A program made the position numbers and the translations under genes. Below the pieces are notes generated by a model. The model was not told the DNA's origin. It made no database searches and saw nothing but the letters and a program-made list of their open reading frames with translations. Shown here piece by piece: positions 39,430 to 49,716 of a DNA stretch of 64,000 bases. This DNA is from Rhodobacteraceae bacterium Alg238-R152. Its GTDB lineage: Bacteria; Pseudomonadota; Alphaproteobacteria; Rhodobacterales; Rhodobacteraceae. The stretch spans positions 181,339-245,338 of the forward strand of contig UNRJ01000009.1 of the NCBI GenBank assembly GCA_900537125.1, read 5' to 3'. The stretch's first letter is position 1; each line of letters begins with the position of its first letter.

Positions 39430-39446
39430 CAGGCATGGAATGCCTG
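39430..39446. repeat. short inverted repeat beside a TATATA tract upstream of ddl
   Basis: CAGGCAT/ATGCCTG with a 3-nt loop lies about 100 nt upstream of ddl, directly followed on the minus strand by TATATATAAA, a possible -10 region. It may be an operator; this is not established. Confidence 0.35.
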
Positions 39447-39539
39447 CTCGGGGTGGGCACTTGGCCCTGCGCTCAATTGGGTCTTTGACCCGAAGTTCGG
39501 GCTTTGCGCCCTTGTTTTATTAGTTTTCTCAGCTCTTGG

Positions 39540-39554
39540 TTAATGACCGTTTAA
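39540..39554 (-). promoter_or_regulatory. CtrA box (TTAA-N7-TTAA) upstream of ddl-ftsQA
   Basis: TTAATGACCGTTTAA is a full match to the CtrA consensus, about 210 nt before the ddl ATG in the murB-ddl gap. A GACTC (GANTC) site lies at 39386-39390. In Caulobacter CtrA controls ftsQA; here binding is inferred. Confidence 0.6.
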
Positions 39555-39572
39555 CGGGTTCAAACTGAGGCA

Positions 39573-40499
39573 TCAATCCGCCGCCGGCTCACCGACGCGC
39601 ATGATTTCCCACTGTAGGTCTATTCCGCTGTTTTGGAAAACCCTTTTTCGGACTTCCTCGCCAAGATTTTCCAAATCTGCGGCAGTTGCGTCACCGGTGT
39701 TGATCATGAAGTTGGAATGCATCTCGCTCATCTGTGCCCCCCCAACGCGGGCACCGCGCATACCGGCATCGTCAATCACCTTCCAGGCCTTTAGATCATG
39801 CACATCATCCGCCTTCCCAGTTGACGAAAACCCGGCTGGATTACGGAAGGTACTACCTGCGCTGCGGTCTTTGGTCGGCTGGCTTGCGTCGCGCTTGGCC
39901 AATTGGTCCCCCATCCTTTGCGCCAGCGCTTCCGGATCACCAGATGGGCCTTCCAAAACAGCCTCAACAAGGACCCATCCTTCGGGCAAATCTGTTTGGC
40001 GGTATTGGAAATTCAAATCCTCCGCCGTTAGGGTCACAACCTCCCCTGCCCGCGTCACCGCTGTGGCCTCAACAAACACATCTGCCGTGTAGCTGCCATA
40101 ACAGCCTGCGTTCATGCGCACCGCGCCGCCAATGGCGCCGGGAATGGTCCGCAGGAAGGTCAAATCAACACCCGCTTGCGCCGCTTTGCGCGCCACATGC
40201 GCATCCAGCGCCGCCACGCCAGCGCGTACGCGATTGCCTTCGACCTCGATGTGGTTGAACCCTCGACCCATACGGATCACCACAGCCCGCAAGCCGCCAT
40301 CGCGCACAATTAGGTTGGAGCCAACACCCATAGGGAATACAGAAACATCCTCGGGCAGGTCTTTCAGGAATGCCGCAAGATCGTCCACATCCGCTGGCTG
40401 AAACAGATAGTCCGCTGGTCCCCCTACACGCAGCCACGTCAGGCCTGAGAGCTCTTTGCCTACTGTCAGCTTTCCACGCGGTGTGGGCAATGTGGTCAT
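39573..40499 (-). CDS. murB: UDP-N-acetylmuramate dehydrogenase
   Basis: A 308-residue FAD enzyme that reduces UDP-GlcNAc-enolpyruvate to UDP-MurNAc. The FAD-binding [15 protein letters not shown], the NAGCYG segment and SAGSTFRNP, which contains the proton-donating Ser, are clear. It sits in the cell-wall gene order after murC and the DUF2484 genes. Confidence 0.95.
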   Translation of the reverse strand: MTTLPTPRGKLTVGKELSGLTWLRVGGPADYLFQPADVDDLAAFLKDLPEDVSVFPMGVGSNLIVRDGGLRAVVIRMGRGFNHIEVEGNRVRAGVAALDAHVARKAAQAGVDLTFLRTIPGAIGGAVRMNAGCYGSYTADVFVEATAVTRAGEVVTLTAEDLNFQYRQTDLPEGWVLVEAVLEGPSGDPEALAQRMGDQLAKRDASQPTKDRSAGSTFRNPAGFSSTGKADDVHDLKAWKVIDDAGMRGARVGGAQMSEMHSNFMINTGDATAADLENLGEEVRKRVFQNSGIDLQWEIMRVGEPAAD

Positions 40500-40577
40500 G
40501 GGATGTCCTTGAAATCAATTCTGCCTGTTGCGCACCGATAGCGAAGCGCGAGTCCTGCGGCAAGGGTTTCAGCCTAG

Positions 40578-40895
40578 CTACTTTTTACTGCCGCGAATGG
40601 CTTTGCCTAGGACAAACAACGTCCAGCCAAGCGCCATGCTGGCGGAGACTCCAAAAAACAACCACGGGCGGTACCCCTGCAGGATGGTCAACTTTTCCTG
40701 AGACGCGGGCGTCACCACTACGTTGAGCGTGACCTCCAGTGTCAACAACACCACAACAAGACAGCCAATCAACAGACTTGCACGTAACATAAGATCACGG
40801 CGCATTTTGTAACCGGTGATCAGCCCATACAGCGGTAAAATCATCGTTGCAAACCAGATCAGCGCATTCAACGCGAGGGTAAAATCAAGGATCAC
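40578..40895 (-). CDS. small membrane protein of unknown function
   Basis: A 105-residue protein with three predicted TMs (about 5-27, 38-60, 75-97) and a Lys-rich C-terminus. It overlaps the second DUF2484 gene by 11 nt, so it is part of the same operon between murC and murB. I do not recognise a family. Confidence 0.75.
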   Translation of the reverse strand: MILDFTLALNALIWFATMILPLYGLITGYKMRRDLMLRASLLIGCLVVVLLTLEVTLNVVVTPASQEKLTILQGYRPWLFFGVSASMALGWTLFVLGKAIRGSKK

Positions 40896-41151
40896 TTGGG
40901 GTCTCCATCCCGGTCACACGCTTGATCCAGCGCCACAAGTAAATCACCGGCCAGCGCATGATCCACGCACCCATACACAGCAAAACCAGCGCCAGTAAAA
41001 CGCTGTTCTGGACCGCCACCCCAATCAAGATCGGGATGCCAATTGCAATCATGGCGTAGGCAAATTTCCAGTGATGATCTTTAGAGGGAAACATCGCCCG
41101 TAAATTGGCCGCGATCAGCCAGATAAGGGCAGCAATGATCGAAACCGTCAT
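40885..41151 (-). CDS. DUF2484 family membrane protein (second copy)
   Basis: An 88-residue protein with three hydrophobic segments and a short basic tail. The N-terminal VSIIAALIWLIAANLRAMFP block and the later W-rich WRWIKR end fit DUF2484. The ATG at 41151 overlaps the stop of the first copy (ATGA). DUF2484 genes are characteristic passengers of the mur cluster in Rhodobacterales; function unknown. Confidence 0.8.
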   Translation of the reverse strand: MTVSIIAALIWLIAANLRAMFPSKDHHWKFAYAMIAIGIPILIGVAVQNSVLLALVLLCMGAWIMRWPVIYLWRWIKRVTGMETPSDP

Positions 41152-41417
41152 GTCTCGCTCTCCGGCTCTCTGTTTTCGGCGGGGATCCCCAACGCCTTGC
41201 GCCCAAAATACCAAAGCGGACGCCGGAACATCGATACAAATCCAAACACGGCCGCCGCTCCCAATAGGGGGCCATGTTCATAAAATATCACACCAATCAG
41301 CACCGGTGCCGCGATCAACAGAGCAACGCCCGGCACATACTGCCTGCGCATCGGTAAAGCAGCCACAATGGCTGACGCCAACACCCACAAGCAGGCAAGG
41401 ATCAAAGAGAGGCTCAT
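41148..41417 (-). CDS. DUF2484 family membrane protein (first copy)
   Basis: An 89-residue protein beginning MSLSLILACLWVLASAIVAALP, with the DUF2484 pattern of TM, short basic loop and TM and a RRPLWYFGRKALG segment that parallels the second copy. The ATG at 41417 has GGAA upstream; a GTG at 41423 is possible. It is the gene after murC, 65 nt downstream. Confidence 0.8.
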   Translation of the reverse strand: MSLSLILACLWVLASAIVAALPMRRQYVPGVALLIAAPVLIGVIFYEHGPLLGAAAVFGFVSMFRRPLWYFGRKALGIPAENREPESET

Positions 41418-41481
41418 CGTCACAGTTTCCGGTTAACTCAGTCGCGCGCAGTCTATCGCGCGCGACACAATCGGCAAGGAC

Positions 41482-42888
41482 TTAGCCCAACCGCTTTGGC
41501 AGGGCATTGGCCCAGGCGCTGATGGACCCAGCCCCAAGGCAGACGACAATGTCACCGGGCTTGACAGTGTTTTTTACCAATGCAACCAAGTCATCCTCAG
41601 TGCTGATCGCGGTCGCATGACGATGACCATGAGCCACCAGCCCATTGATCAGATCATCCCGGCTTGCCCCTTCAATGGGCGCTTCGCCAGCGGCAAATAC
41701 ATCAGCAATGCCCACCACATCTGCCTCGTTAAAGCAGGTGCAGAAATCCTCAAAAAGCGAATGCAAGCGGGAATAGCGGTGTGGTTGATGCACAGCTATT
41801 ACACGCCCACCACTGTCCCCCAACGCCTGACGCGCAGCTTTCAACACGGCTGCAATCTCCACGGGATGGTGGCCATAATCATCAATCACAGGCACGCCAC
41901 CCATGACTTCTCCAACTTTGGTGAAGCGACGATTGACCCCGCCAAAGGCCGCAAGACCGGCGCGAATTTCATCAAGCTTCATGCCCAGATGACGTGAAAT
42001 TGCCACCGCAGACAAGGCGTTGGAGACATTGTGGTCCCCCGGCATTGGCAAGGTACAGCCTTCAATCATCGCGTCTTCTGCCTGCAACTGAACGTCAAAA
42101 TGCGCGACACCCGCTTTGTAGGTCAGGTTCACAGCGCGCACATCAGCTTGGGCATTAAAGCCGAAGGTCACCACACGGCGATCTGTGATCTTGCCAACCA
42201 AAGTCTGCACGTCCGGATCATCGGTGCAGCACACCGCCAGACCATAAAACGGAATGTTGGACACAAAGTCATAAAAGCCTTTGTGCAGCGCCTCTTCGGT
42301 GCCCCAGTGTTCCATGTGCTCCGGGTCGATATTGGTCACAATCGCAATCGTCGCTGGCAGACGGTTAAACGTGCCGTCGCTTTCATCCGCTTCCACAACC
42401 ATCCATTCACCATCCCCCACGCGGGCGTTTGAGCCATAAGCGTGAATGATGCCGCCGTTGATCACCGTTGGATCAAACTTGCCGTGATCCAACAGCGCCG
42501 CCACCATGGTTGTTGTGGTGGTTTTGCCATGTGTGCCTGCCACCGCAATGTTGGATTTCAGCCGCATCAGCTCGGCCAGCATCTCTGCGCGGCGCACGAC
42601 GGGCAGGCCTTTCAGGCGCGCCTCGTCCAACTCCGGATTGCCTGGTTTGATGGCGGAGGAAATCACCACCACTTCGGCATTTGCCAGATTCTCTGCCCGC
42701 TGACCTTCAAAGATCTTTGCGCCCATGCCCGCCAATCGCTCGGTGATCTTGGTCGTTTTCAGATCCGACCCCTGTACAGTATAGCCATGGTTCAGAAGCA
42801 CTTCGGCAATGCCGGACATGCCAATACCGCCAATGCCGACAAAGTGGATGGCGCCCACGTCACCGGGAAGTTTGGTTGCTGCGTTCAT
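41482..42888 (-). CDS. murC: UDP-N-acetylmuramate--L-alanine ligase
   Basis: A 468-residue Mur ligase that adds L-Ala to UDP-MurNAc. The N-terminal [20 protein letters not shown] loop [11 protein letters not shown] and DYGHHPVEI are family hallmarks. The ATG at 42888 has AAGGA 8 nt upstream and lies 1 nt past the murG stop. Confidence 0.97.
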   Translation of the reverse strand: MNAATKLPGDVGAIHFVGIGGIGMSGIAEVLLNHGYTVQGSDLKTTKITERLAGMGAKIFEGQRAENLANAEVVVISSAIKPGNPELDEARLKGLPVVRRAEMLAELMRLKSNIAVAGTHGKTTTTTMVAALLDHGKFDPTVINGGIIHAYGSNARVGDGEWMVVEADESDGTFNRLPATIAIVTNIDPEHMEHWGTEEALHKGFYDFVSNIPFYGLAVCCTDDPDVQTLVGKITDRRVVTFGFNAQADVRAVNLTYKAGVAHFDVQLQAEDAMIEGCTLPMPGDHNVSNALSAVAISRHLGMKLDEIRAGLAAFGGVNRRFTKVGEVMGGVPVIDDYGHHPVEIAAVLKAARQALGDSGGRVIAVHQPHRYSRLHSLFEDFCTCFNEADVVGIADVFAAGEAPIEGASRDDLINGLVAHGHRHATAISTEDDLVALVKNTVKPGDIVVCLGAGSISAWANALPKRLG

Positions 42889-42889
42889 A

Positions 42890-43987
42890 TTAGTGGTCCT
42901 TCTTGGCCAGCTCTTCGACCAACGCCACGAGCGTGTCGGTCGCATCCGGCTTTCCCGCCGTCAAGGCGGCGGTGGCCATCTGTGTGGCACCACCTGCGTT
43001 GCTCAGGATGGTTGTGATGTTTTGTGTCAATGTCTCTTGGGTCAGCAAGCCTTCTGGGATCACAATCGCGCCCCCTGCCTCAGACAAACCGCGCGCATTG
43101 GCGGTCTGATGATCGCCCGCCGCCGCCGCAAAGGGCACCAGAATGGAAGGGCGTCCAATGATGCTGATGTCAGCAACAGAACTCGCCCCAGAGCGGGATA
43201 TCACCAGTTGCGCCTCGCTCATGCGCGACGGCACGTCTTGGAAGAACGGCTGCACGTCCGCAGATATGCCCTGTTCTTCATAGAAAGCTGTGACCCGCTC
43301 ATGGTCTTCGCCACGTGCTTGATGGCTCACCCGCAAGTTTTTCAAAATCTCAGGTGGCAGGTGTGCAATCGCGCTTGGCACCACATCGCTTAAAATCCGC
43401 GCGCCTTGCGAGCCGCCAATCACCACAAGCGACATCGGGTAGTCGCCCGGCGCGATATAGCCAGCCCCGGCGCGATCCATCACCGCCTTGCGCACTGGGT
43501 TGCCCACCGGCACGCCCTCAACACCTTCAGGCAGCTCGGTTGGCCAAGTGCCGCAGGCAACCACATCCACTTTCTTGGCAAACACCTGATTGACCCGGCC
43601 CAAAATACCGTTCTGCTCATGGATCATACGTGGCAGTTTCATCAACCACGCCGCACCCATCGCCGGAATGGTTGGATAGCCGCCAAAGCCGACAACCACA
43701 TCAGGGCGGTCTTTGCGCATCTTGGACATCGCGCCCAGCACACCACCCAAAATCTTGAACGGCACTGCTAGCTTGGCCAATGCCCGACCCCGGGCAAAGG
43801 TCGCCGAGCTCATCTCTTCAATCTCAACTGTATGGGGAAACCCACCGGTGTAGCGCGCGCCACGCGCGTCGGTGGAAAGCTTCACCCGCCAGCCTTTGCG
43901 CAGCATGACCTCGGCCAAGGCCTGCGCAGGAAACATATGGCCACCGGTTCCGCCGGCAGCAATTACTAAAAGAGGCTGTTTACTCAT
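42890..43987 (-). CDS. murG: UDP-GlcNAc transferase (lipid II synthesis)
   Basis: A 365-residue GT-B glycosyltransferase that makes lipid II on the inner face of the membrane. [17 protein letters not shown] is the N-terminal G-loop and [11 protein letters not shown] the second. The ATG at 43987 has AGGTGG upstream; a GTG 9 nt earlier is possible. ftsW ends 12 nt upstream. Confidence 0.97.
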   Translation of the reverse strand: MSKQPLLVIAAGGTGGHMFPAQALAEVMLRKGWRVKLSTDARGARYTGGFPHTVEIEEMSSATFARGRALAKLAVPFKILGGVLGAMSKMRKDRPDVVVGFGGYPTIPAMGAAWLMKLPRMIHEQNGILGRVNQVFAKKVDVVACGTWPTELPEGVEGVPVGNPVRKAVMDRAGAGYIAPGDYPMSLVVIGGSQGARILSDVVPSAIAHLPPEILKNLRVSHQARGEDHERVTAFYEEQGISADVQPFFQDVPSRMSEAQLVISRSGASSVADISIIGRPSILVPFAAAAGDHQTANARGLSEAGGAIVIPEGLLTQETLTQNITTILSNAGGATQMATAALTAGKPDATDTLVALVEELAKKDH

Positions 43988-43999
43988 CGCACCCACCTG

Positions 44000-45166
44000 T
44001 TACCGGGTTTGACCCCGTAAAATATCACTGATTTCGCCCTGTGGACGCGAGCGGGTAAACGCCAAAATCATGCCAACTGCAATCCCCCCTGCAATCAGGG
44101 AAGAGCCGCCGTAGCTGACAAATGGCAAAGTCATGCCTTTAGAAGGCAATAGCCGTACCGCGACCCCCATATTGACCAGCGCTTGTACGCCGAAGATCGC
44201 CACAAGGCCGGTGCCCGCAAGGCGAATGAACGGATCCCGCTCACGCATGAGTCGGAAATAGGAGCGCAAAACGATAGTCGCGTAGAGGATCATGATCGCG
44301 AACACGAGGATCAGGCCGTACTCTTCTGCCGCCACGGAAATGATAAAATCCGTATGTGCGTCGGGCAGCGACCATTTCACTTGTCCCTCACCCACACCAA
44401 CGCCAAACAACCCGCCTTCGCGGATCGCCTCTGTGGCATAGCCGATCTGGGTTGTCGGATCGACGGAGCGGTCCAAAAAGCCATCAATCCGACGGGCAAA
44501 ATGCTCGGAATTGTTGTAGGCAAAATTGGCCACTGGAATGAGCGACAGGCAAATCCCACCAATCAACAGCATCGGTGCACCTGACACAAAATACATCACG
44601 CTCCAGCCAAACAGGATCAGGCAAGCCTGACCAAAATCCGGTTGCATGGCGAGCATGACCACAATGGTCATCATCAACAGGAACGACCAACGCCGCCCCG
44701 GAGGGCCATTGATTTCTTCATTAGCGGCCATCAACCAAGCAGCAACAACCACAAAACCAGGTTTGAGAAACTCGGATGGTTGCAAGGAGGCAAACCCCAG
44801 CGAATACCAACGCGTGGCGCCTTTGCCAAAATCGGTGCCAAACACCGGCAACAGCGCCAGCGCCACCATGGTGATGGCAAAGCCGATCACCGCCAAGCGG
44901 CGCACCAGTTGCGGCGACATCATTGACGTCACCACCATGGCCACCAAAGCTGCGCTGCCAAAAATCACCTGTTTCTGCACGTAGTGAAACGGCGCAAAGC
45001 CGTTTTTGGCCGCCAAAGGCGGACTGGCCGCCATGCCCAGCATCAAGCCTATCAAAAACAACAAGACAATGGACGCCATCGTCCATTTATCCAAGGTTTG
45101 CCACCACTTGGGGAGCACGGGCTCACGCGCCTGCGAAGGCAACGCGCCATACACCATCTCTGTCAT
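44000..45166 (-). CDS. ftsW: SEDS peptidoglycan glycosyltransferase FtsW
   Basis: A 388-residue SEDS protein with about ten TMs that polymerises glycan at the septum with FtsI. KGATRWYSLGFASLQPSEFLKP-type and LPDAHTDFIISV and VNMGVAVRLLPSKGMTLPFVSYGGSS-type blocks are diagnostic. It is separated from murD by about 1.9 kb that holds raiA and a convergent gene. Confidence 0.96.
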   Translation of the reverse strand: MTEMVYGALPSQAREPVLPKWWQTLDKWTMASIVLLFLIGLMLGMAASPPLAAKNGFAPFHYVQKQVIFGSAALVAMVVTSMMSPQLVRRLAVIGFAITMVALALLPVFGTDFGKGATRWYSLGFASLQPSEFLKPGFVVVAAWLMAANEEINGPPGRRWSFLLMMTIVVMLAMQPDFGQACLILFGWSVMYFVSGAPMLLIGGICLSLIPVANFAYNNSEHFARRIDGFLDRSVDPTTQIGYATEAIREGGLFGVGVGEGQVKWSLPDAHTDFIISVAAEEYGLILVFAIMILYATIVLRSYFRLMRERDPFIRLAGTGLVAIFGVQALVNMGVAVRLLPSKGMTLPFVSYGGSSLIAGGIAVGMILAFTRSRPQGEISDILRGQTR

Positions 45167-45388
45167 CGGGAACCGCCGATCTCTGCCTCAAAACGCCCGT
45201 TTGCCGGGTCTGTGTTAAACACTAACACCCAAACCCTTTTAAGGAAAGTAAAGAGAACCCCCAGCGGCATATTCACGCCCACCCATTCACTTTCCCCAAA
45301 TATCCCGGGGACGCGCAGCGCCCGGGGGCAGCGTCGCTCTGCCCCGCCAGCCCTTGACGCTGGGCCTCAGTTGAGGCACCCCGCGCCT

Positions 45389-46576
45389 ATGACTTGGGAC
45401 ACACTCATTCTTGGCGCAGGGGCCGCTGGCATGATGTGCGCAACGCAGAGTGGCGGGCGCACGCTGGTGCTGGATCACGCAAAAGCCCCCGGCGAGAAAA
45501 TCCGCATCTCCGGTGGTGGGCGTTGCAACTTCACCAATATGTACGCCGGTCCGGAAAACTTTCTGTCCGGCAATCCGCATTTCTGCAAATCGGCACTCAG
45601 CCGCTATACGCAGTGGGATTTCATCGACATGGTGGCGCGCCATGGCATCGCCTATCATGAAAAAACCCTCGGCCAGCTGTTCTGTGACAACAGCGCCAAA
45701 GACATCATCGCCATGCTACGGGCAGAGATGGCTCAGGCAGGCGCCGAGCTCTGGCTGGAAACTCAGATTGTGTCCGTCAATCATGACGGGTCGTGTTTCA
45801 CGGTGGATGTCGAAAAATCGGGCCGTCGCGAAACTCTGACGTGCCGGAATCTCGTGCTAGCGACCGGCGGCAAATCTATTCCCAAGATGGGCGCCACAGG
45901 TCTGGCTTACGACATCGCACACCAGTTTGACCTCAAGGTCACTGACACGCGCGCGGGGCTGGTGCCCTTCACCTTCTCTGATGGCCGCTTCAAAGCCATT
46001 TCCGGCGTGGCCCACCCCGTGCGGGCCACAGCTAACGGCACCGCGTTTGACGAGGCCATGCTGTTCACCCATCGCGGCCTTTCCGGTCCGGCGATGCTGC
46101 AAATCAGTTCGTACTGGCAGGAGAGCCAGCCGATCCGCATCAACCTCTTCCCAGACAGCGATCCGTTTGAGGAACTGCGCAATCGCCGCCAAGCGCAGGG
46201 GCGTCGCAATCTCACCACCGAACTGGCCACGCTTTTGCCAAGCCGCCTGGTGGAGCACCTCGCTGGCGAAATGGACCTCTCCGGCAATCTCGCCGATCAG
46301 TCCGATGTGGCGCTGCGCACGCTGTGTGACAACTTACAAAACTGGGACATGGTGCCCACCGGCACCGAAGGCTACCGCACCGCCGAGGTCACTTTAGGTG
46401 GCATCGACACGAACGGGTTGTCCTCCAAAACCATGGAAGCCAAAACCGTGCCCGGCCTTTATGTGATTGGCGAAGCCGCCGACGTCACCGGCTGGCTTGG
46501 AGGGTTTAACTTCCAATGGGCATGGTCGTCTGGATGGGCCGCCGGACAAGCAATTGCCCAACCGCCCAAAGTCTGA
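45389..46576 (+). CDS. HI0933/BaiN-type FAD-dependent oxidoreductase
   Basis: A 395-residue flavoprotein. The dinucleotide fold ILGAGAAGMMCA is followed by RISGGGRCNFTNMY, the signature of the HI0933-like family. The C-terminal GGFNFQWAWSSGWAAG closes the FAD site. The natural substrate is unknown. It is the only plus-strand gene within the dcw region and diverges from ftsW; its stop lies 13 nt from the raiA stop. Confidence 0.92.
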   Translation: MTWDTLILGAGAAGMMCATQSGGRTLVLDHAKAPGEKIRISGGGRCNFTNMYAGPENFLSGNPHFCKSALSRYTQWDFIDMVARHGIAYHEKTLGQLFCDNSAKDIIAMLRAEMAQAGAELWLETQIVSVNHDGSCFTVDVEKSGRRETLTCRNLVLATGGKSIPKMGATGLAYDIAHQFDLKVTDTRAGLVPFTFSDGRFKAISGVAHPVRATANGTAFDEAMLFTHRGLSGPAMLQISSYWQESQPIRINLFPDSDPFEELRNRRQAQGRRNLTTELATLLPSRLVEHLAGEMDLSGNLADQSDVALRTLCDNLQNWDMVPTGTEGYRTAEVTLGGIDTNGLSSKTMEAKTVPGLYVIGEAADVTGWLGGFNFQWAWSSGWAAGQAIAQPPKV

Positions 46577-46589
46577 TCTCTAAAAATTG

Positions 46590-46907
46590 TTAGTGGTGGT
46601 TGTCCGCCTTGCCAAACTCGCTGGTCAGCCGGGTGCGCAGCTTTTTCGCTGCCCCTTTCAGCGCAGCTTGAATATCCGCCGCCTCATGGTGCGCGGACAA
46701 TGGCCCTTTGCCACGGGGACGCGCCTCCATGGTGCACAGGATATGGTCCGGCCCATGCTTGTCCGCGTTCTGATCTTTCAGATGCACTTCCACCCGTGTG
46801 AGACGCTCGCTCATGTGCTGCAGATCGTTGGAAACGGCCAGTTCAGCCACCTCGATCACACGCTCATCACCATGAATGAAGTTGTCGGTATTCACCTGAA
46901 TTTGCAT
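46590..46907 (-). CDS. raiA: HPF/RaiA family ribosome-associated protein
   Basis: A 105-residue protein of the S30AE (HPF/YfiA) family. MQIQVNTDNF at the start and VEVHLKDQNADKHG and MEARPRGKGPLSAHHEAADIQ follow the family pattern. It lacks the C-terminal dimerisation domain of long HPF, so it is a short form that binds the 30S decoding centre in stationary phase. It sits between murD and ftsW on the same strand. Confidence 0.88.
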   Translation of the reverse strand: MQIQVNTDNFIHGDERVIEVAELAVSNDLQHMSERLTRVEVHLKDQNADKHGPDHILCTMEARPRGKGPLSAHHEAADIQAALKGAAKKLRTRLTSEFGKADNHH

Positions 46908-47069
46908 CGTCAGATCCTTTCATCGTTACACTACAGACCTATGAATGTCTGCGTGATTTACAAGGAACAAGCTCTTCATTTCCTTGCCTGAATTCAGGAT
47001 AAGCAAGCCATTTTCCGCTCACTTTGATGTCAGTCAAATGTGCACCAAAAGACGCCTCGATCGTCCGTT

Positions 47070-48470
47070 TTATTTGAGTGCCTCCGCAACACAAATGGCA
47101 AAATCCTCACCCCGTTTTTCAAAGCTGTTGTACTGATCAAAACTCGCTGCCGCCGGGGCCAACAACACGGTATCGCCGCTCTCCGCATCCGCCGCTGCTT
47201 TGGCCACAGCCGTCGCCATATCGGTGCACACCTCTGCCTCAACACCTTTGAGCTGCATCGCAAAGACCGCCGCCTCACGCCCAATCACATAAGCCTTCTT
47301 TACGCCACCGGCGCTCTCTGCCAAGTCAGCAAGTCCGCCCTCTTTCTCCAAGCCCCCACAAATCCAGCGGATGTTTTTGAAAGCCGAAAGCGCGTTCTTC
47401 GCCGCATCAACATTGGTGGCCTTGCTGTCATTCACAAAGGTCACGCCATCTTTCTCAGCAATGATTTGACTACGATGAGGCAAGCCACCAAAGGAGGCAA
47501 ACCCGGCCTCAATCACCCGAGGCGCCAACCCCAAGGCGCGACACACGGCATAAGCGGCGCAGGCGTTTTGATGGTTGTGGGTGCCGGGCAAGCCTTTGAT
47601 GGCACGCAAGTCGATGGACCCCGCCTGACGGCCTTTTCGATATTCACTGAGGTACCCTTTGCGGGCAAAGACGTTCCACCCTGCCCCGGTCAGCTTACGG
47701 TCAGTCGATACCCGCATCACCCGATCATCCGCAGCCCCCTCGGAAAGCTGCCCTGCCAGGTATTTACCCTCAATCTCGTCCACACCAATCACCGCCCGAT
47801 CCGGCCCACCTTCGGCAAATAGGCGGCGCTTGGCGGCAAAATAACCGCCCATGCCCGCATGCCGGTCCAAATGATCCGGGCTCAAATTGGTGAACACCGC
47901 AATGTCCGGTGTCAGGCTGCGCGCCAGATCGGTCTGATAACTCGACAGTTCCAACACCAGCACATCGCCATCTTCTGCGGGGTCAATATCGAGCACCCCA
48001 CGACCAATATTGCCTGCCAGCTGCGTGCGCCGTCCGGCTTCACTCAACACATGATGGATTAGGGCTGAAGTGGTGGATTTGCCATTGGACCCAGTCACCG
48101 CGACAACTTTGGGCATGGTTTCAAAACTGTCCCACTGCCGCGTGGCAAAAGAGCGAAAAAACAGCCCTATGTCGTTGTCCACCGGTACACCTGCATCCAA
48201 AGCAGCCGCAACCACGGGATTGGGCTCTGGATACAAATGCGGAATGCCTGGCGACACAACCAGGCTGGCAATATCTTCAAACGCGCCTTGGCGTGACAGG
48301 TCCCGACAGGTGAACCCTTCACCTTCCGCCGTTTCGCGTGCTGCGGGGTTGTCGTCCCAGCACACGGCTTCCGCCCCCCCTTCACGTAGGGCCCGCGCCG
48401 TGGCCAGACCGGACCGGCCCATACCCAAAACCGCCACCCTAGCGCCGTGAAATCCCTGTACTGGAATCAT
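47070..48470 (-). CDS. murD: UDP-N-acetylmuramoylalanine--D-glutamate ligase
   Basis: A 466-residue Mur ligase that adds D-Glu. [15 protein letters not shown] at the N-terminus, ATP loop [13 protein letters not shown] and FVNDSKATN are typical. The ATG at 48470 has GGGGGA 6 nt upstream. mraY is 164 nt upstream. Confidence 0.96.
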   Translation of the reverse strand: MIPVQGFHGARVAVLGMGRSGLATARALREGGAEAVCWDDNPAARETAEGEGFTCRDLSRQGAFEDIASLVVSPGIPHLYPEPNPVVAAALDAGVPVDNDIGLFFRSFATRQWDSFETMPKVVAVTGSNGKSTTSALIHHVLSEAGRRTQLAGNIGRGVLDIDPAEDGDVLVLELSSYQTDLARSLTPDIAVFTNLSPDHLDRHAGMGGYFAAKRRLFAEGGPDRAVIGVDEIEGKYLAGQLSEGAADDRVMRVSTDRKLTGAGWNVFARKGYLSEYRKGRQAGSIDLRAIKGLPGTHNHQNACAAYAVCRALGLAPRVIEAGFASFGGLPHRSQIIAEKDGVTFVNDSKATNVDAAKNALSAFKNIRWICGGLEKEGGLADLAESAGGVKKAYVIGREAAVFAMQLKGVEAEVCTDMATAVAKAAADAESGDTVLLAPAAASFDQYNSFEKRGEDFAICVAEALK

Positions 48471-48633
48471 GTGATGTCCCCCAAGTCGTCCTGGCCGCAC
48501 AGTGCCTTTCCGCAAGGCGCGGCACAAGTGGCAGCTTGGGGATGCCTCCGGCGGGGATATTTCGAGACCATGAATGGGGAGCGCAAAGAAAAAGGGCGCC
48601 GCGTGGCGCCCTATGTAGATTTTGATCGATGCC

Positions 48634-49716
48634 TTACCGCAGTTTCAGCGTCGCCAAGCCAATCATCGCCAGGATCACCGCAATAATCCAGAACCGGATC
48701 ACAATCTGCGGTTCCGACCAGCCCTTTTTCTCATAGTGGTGATGGATTGGCGCCATCAGGAAGACACGTTTTCCGGTGCGCTTGAAGTACAGCACCTGAA
48801 TAATCACACTCAGCGCTTCGACCACAAACAGACCGCCAATGATGCCCAAGACCAACTCGTGTTTGGTGGCAACCGCTATCGCCCCAATGGCGCCGCCCAA
48901 AGCCAGCGAGCCGGTGTCGCCCATAAACACAGCTGCAGGTGGCGCGTTGTACCACAGGAAGCCCAAACCGCCGCCAATCAGGCCAGCGACAAAGATCAGG
49001 ATTTCGCCTGTGCCCGGCACGTAATGCACGTCAAGGTACTGGGTGAAGTCAACCCGGCCCACCGCATAGGCGATCACGCCCAACGCCCCAGCAGCAATCA
49101 TCACCGGCATAATTGCCAGCCCATCCAGACCATCGGTCAGGTTCACCGCATTGGCGGCCCCAACAACCACAAACATCGCAAACGGGATATAAGCCCAGCT
49201 GAGATTAATCAGCACTTCTTTGAACACCGGCACCGCCAGCTGCAATTGCAGCGTCTCTGGCTGTAAATAAGTGGCCCAGACTCCGGCAACTCCTGCAATC
49301 AAGAATCCCAACAGCAGGCGCAGCTTGCTCGACACACCTTTGGTGTTTTGTTTGGACACTTTTGCGTAGTCATCCGCAAAGCCAATCAGCCCATAGGCCA
49401 GCGTCACAAACAGCACCAGCCAAACAAACCCATTGTCCAATCGGGCCCATAATAGCGTAGAGGTAACCAGCGCGCCAACAATCAGCAGGCCGCCCATCGT
49501 CGGCGTGCCCGCTTTGACAAAATGCCCCTCGGGACCATCATCACGTATCGGCTGGCCTTTGCCTTGCTTGCGGCGCAGCACATCAATCAACGGACGCCCA
49601 AACAGGAAGCCAAAGATCAATGCCGTCATAAAGGCGCCACCGGCGCGGAAAGTGATGTAGCGAAACAGGTTAAAAAAATCACCGCCATCCGACAGCTCGG
49701 TCAGCCAAAAAAACAT
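48634..49716 (-). CDS. mraY: phospho-N-acetylmuramoyl-pentapeptide transferase
   Basis: A 360-residue integral membrane enzyme with about ten TMs that makes lipid I. The conserved [30 protein letters not shown] and [12 protein letters not shown] aspartate motifs are present, with [11 protein letters not shown] near the C-terminus. Its start touches the murF stop (base 49716). Confidence 0.97.
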   Translation of the reverse strand: MFFWLTELSDGGDFFNLFRYITFRAGGAFMTALIFGFLFGRPLIDVLRRKQGKGQPIRDDGPEGHFVKAGTPTMGGLLIVGALVTSTLLWARLDNGFVWLVLFVTLAYGLIGFADDYAKVSKQNTKGVSSKLRLLLGFLIAGVAGVWATYLQPETLQLQLAVPVFKEVLINLSWAYIPFAMFVVVGAANAVNLTDGLDGLAIMPVMIAAGALGVIAYAVGRVDFTQYLDVHYVPGTGEILIFVAGLIGGGLGFLWYNAPPAAVFMGDTGSLALGGAIGAIAVATKHELVLGIIGGLFVVEALSVIIQVLYFKRTGKRVFLMAPIHHHYEKKGWSEPQIVIRFWIIAVILAMIGLATLKLR

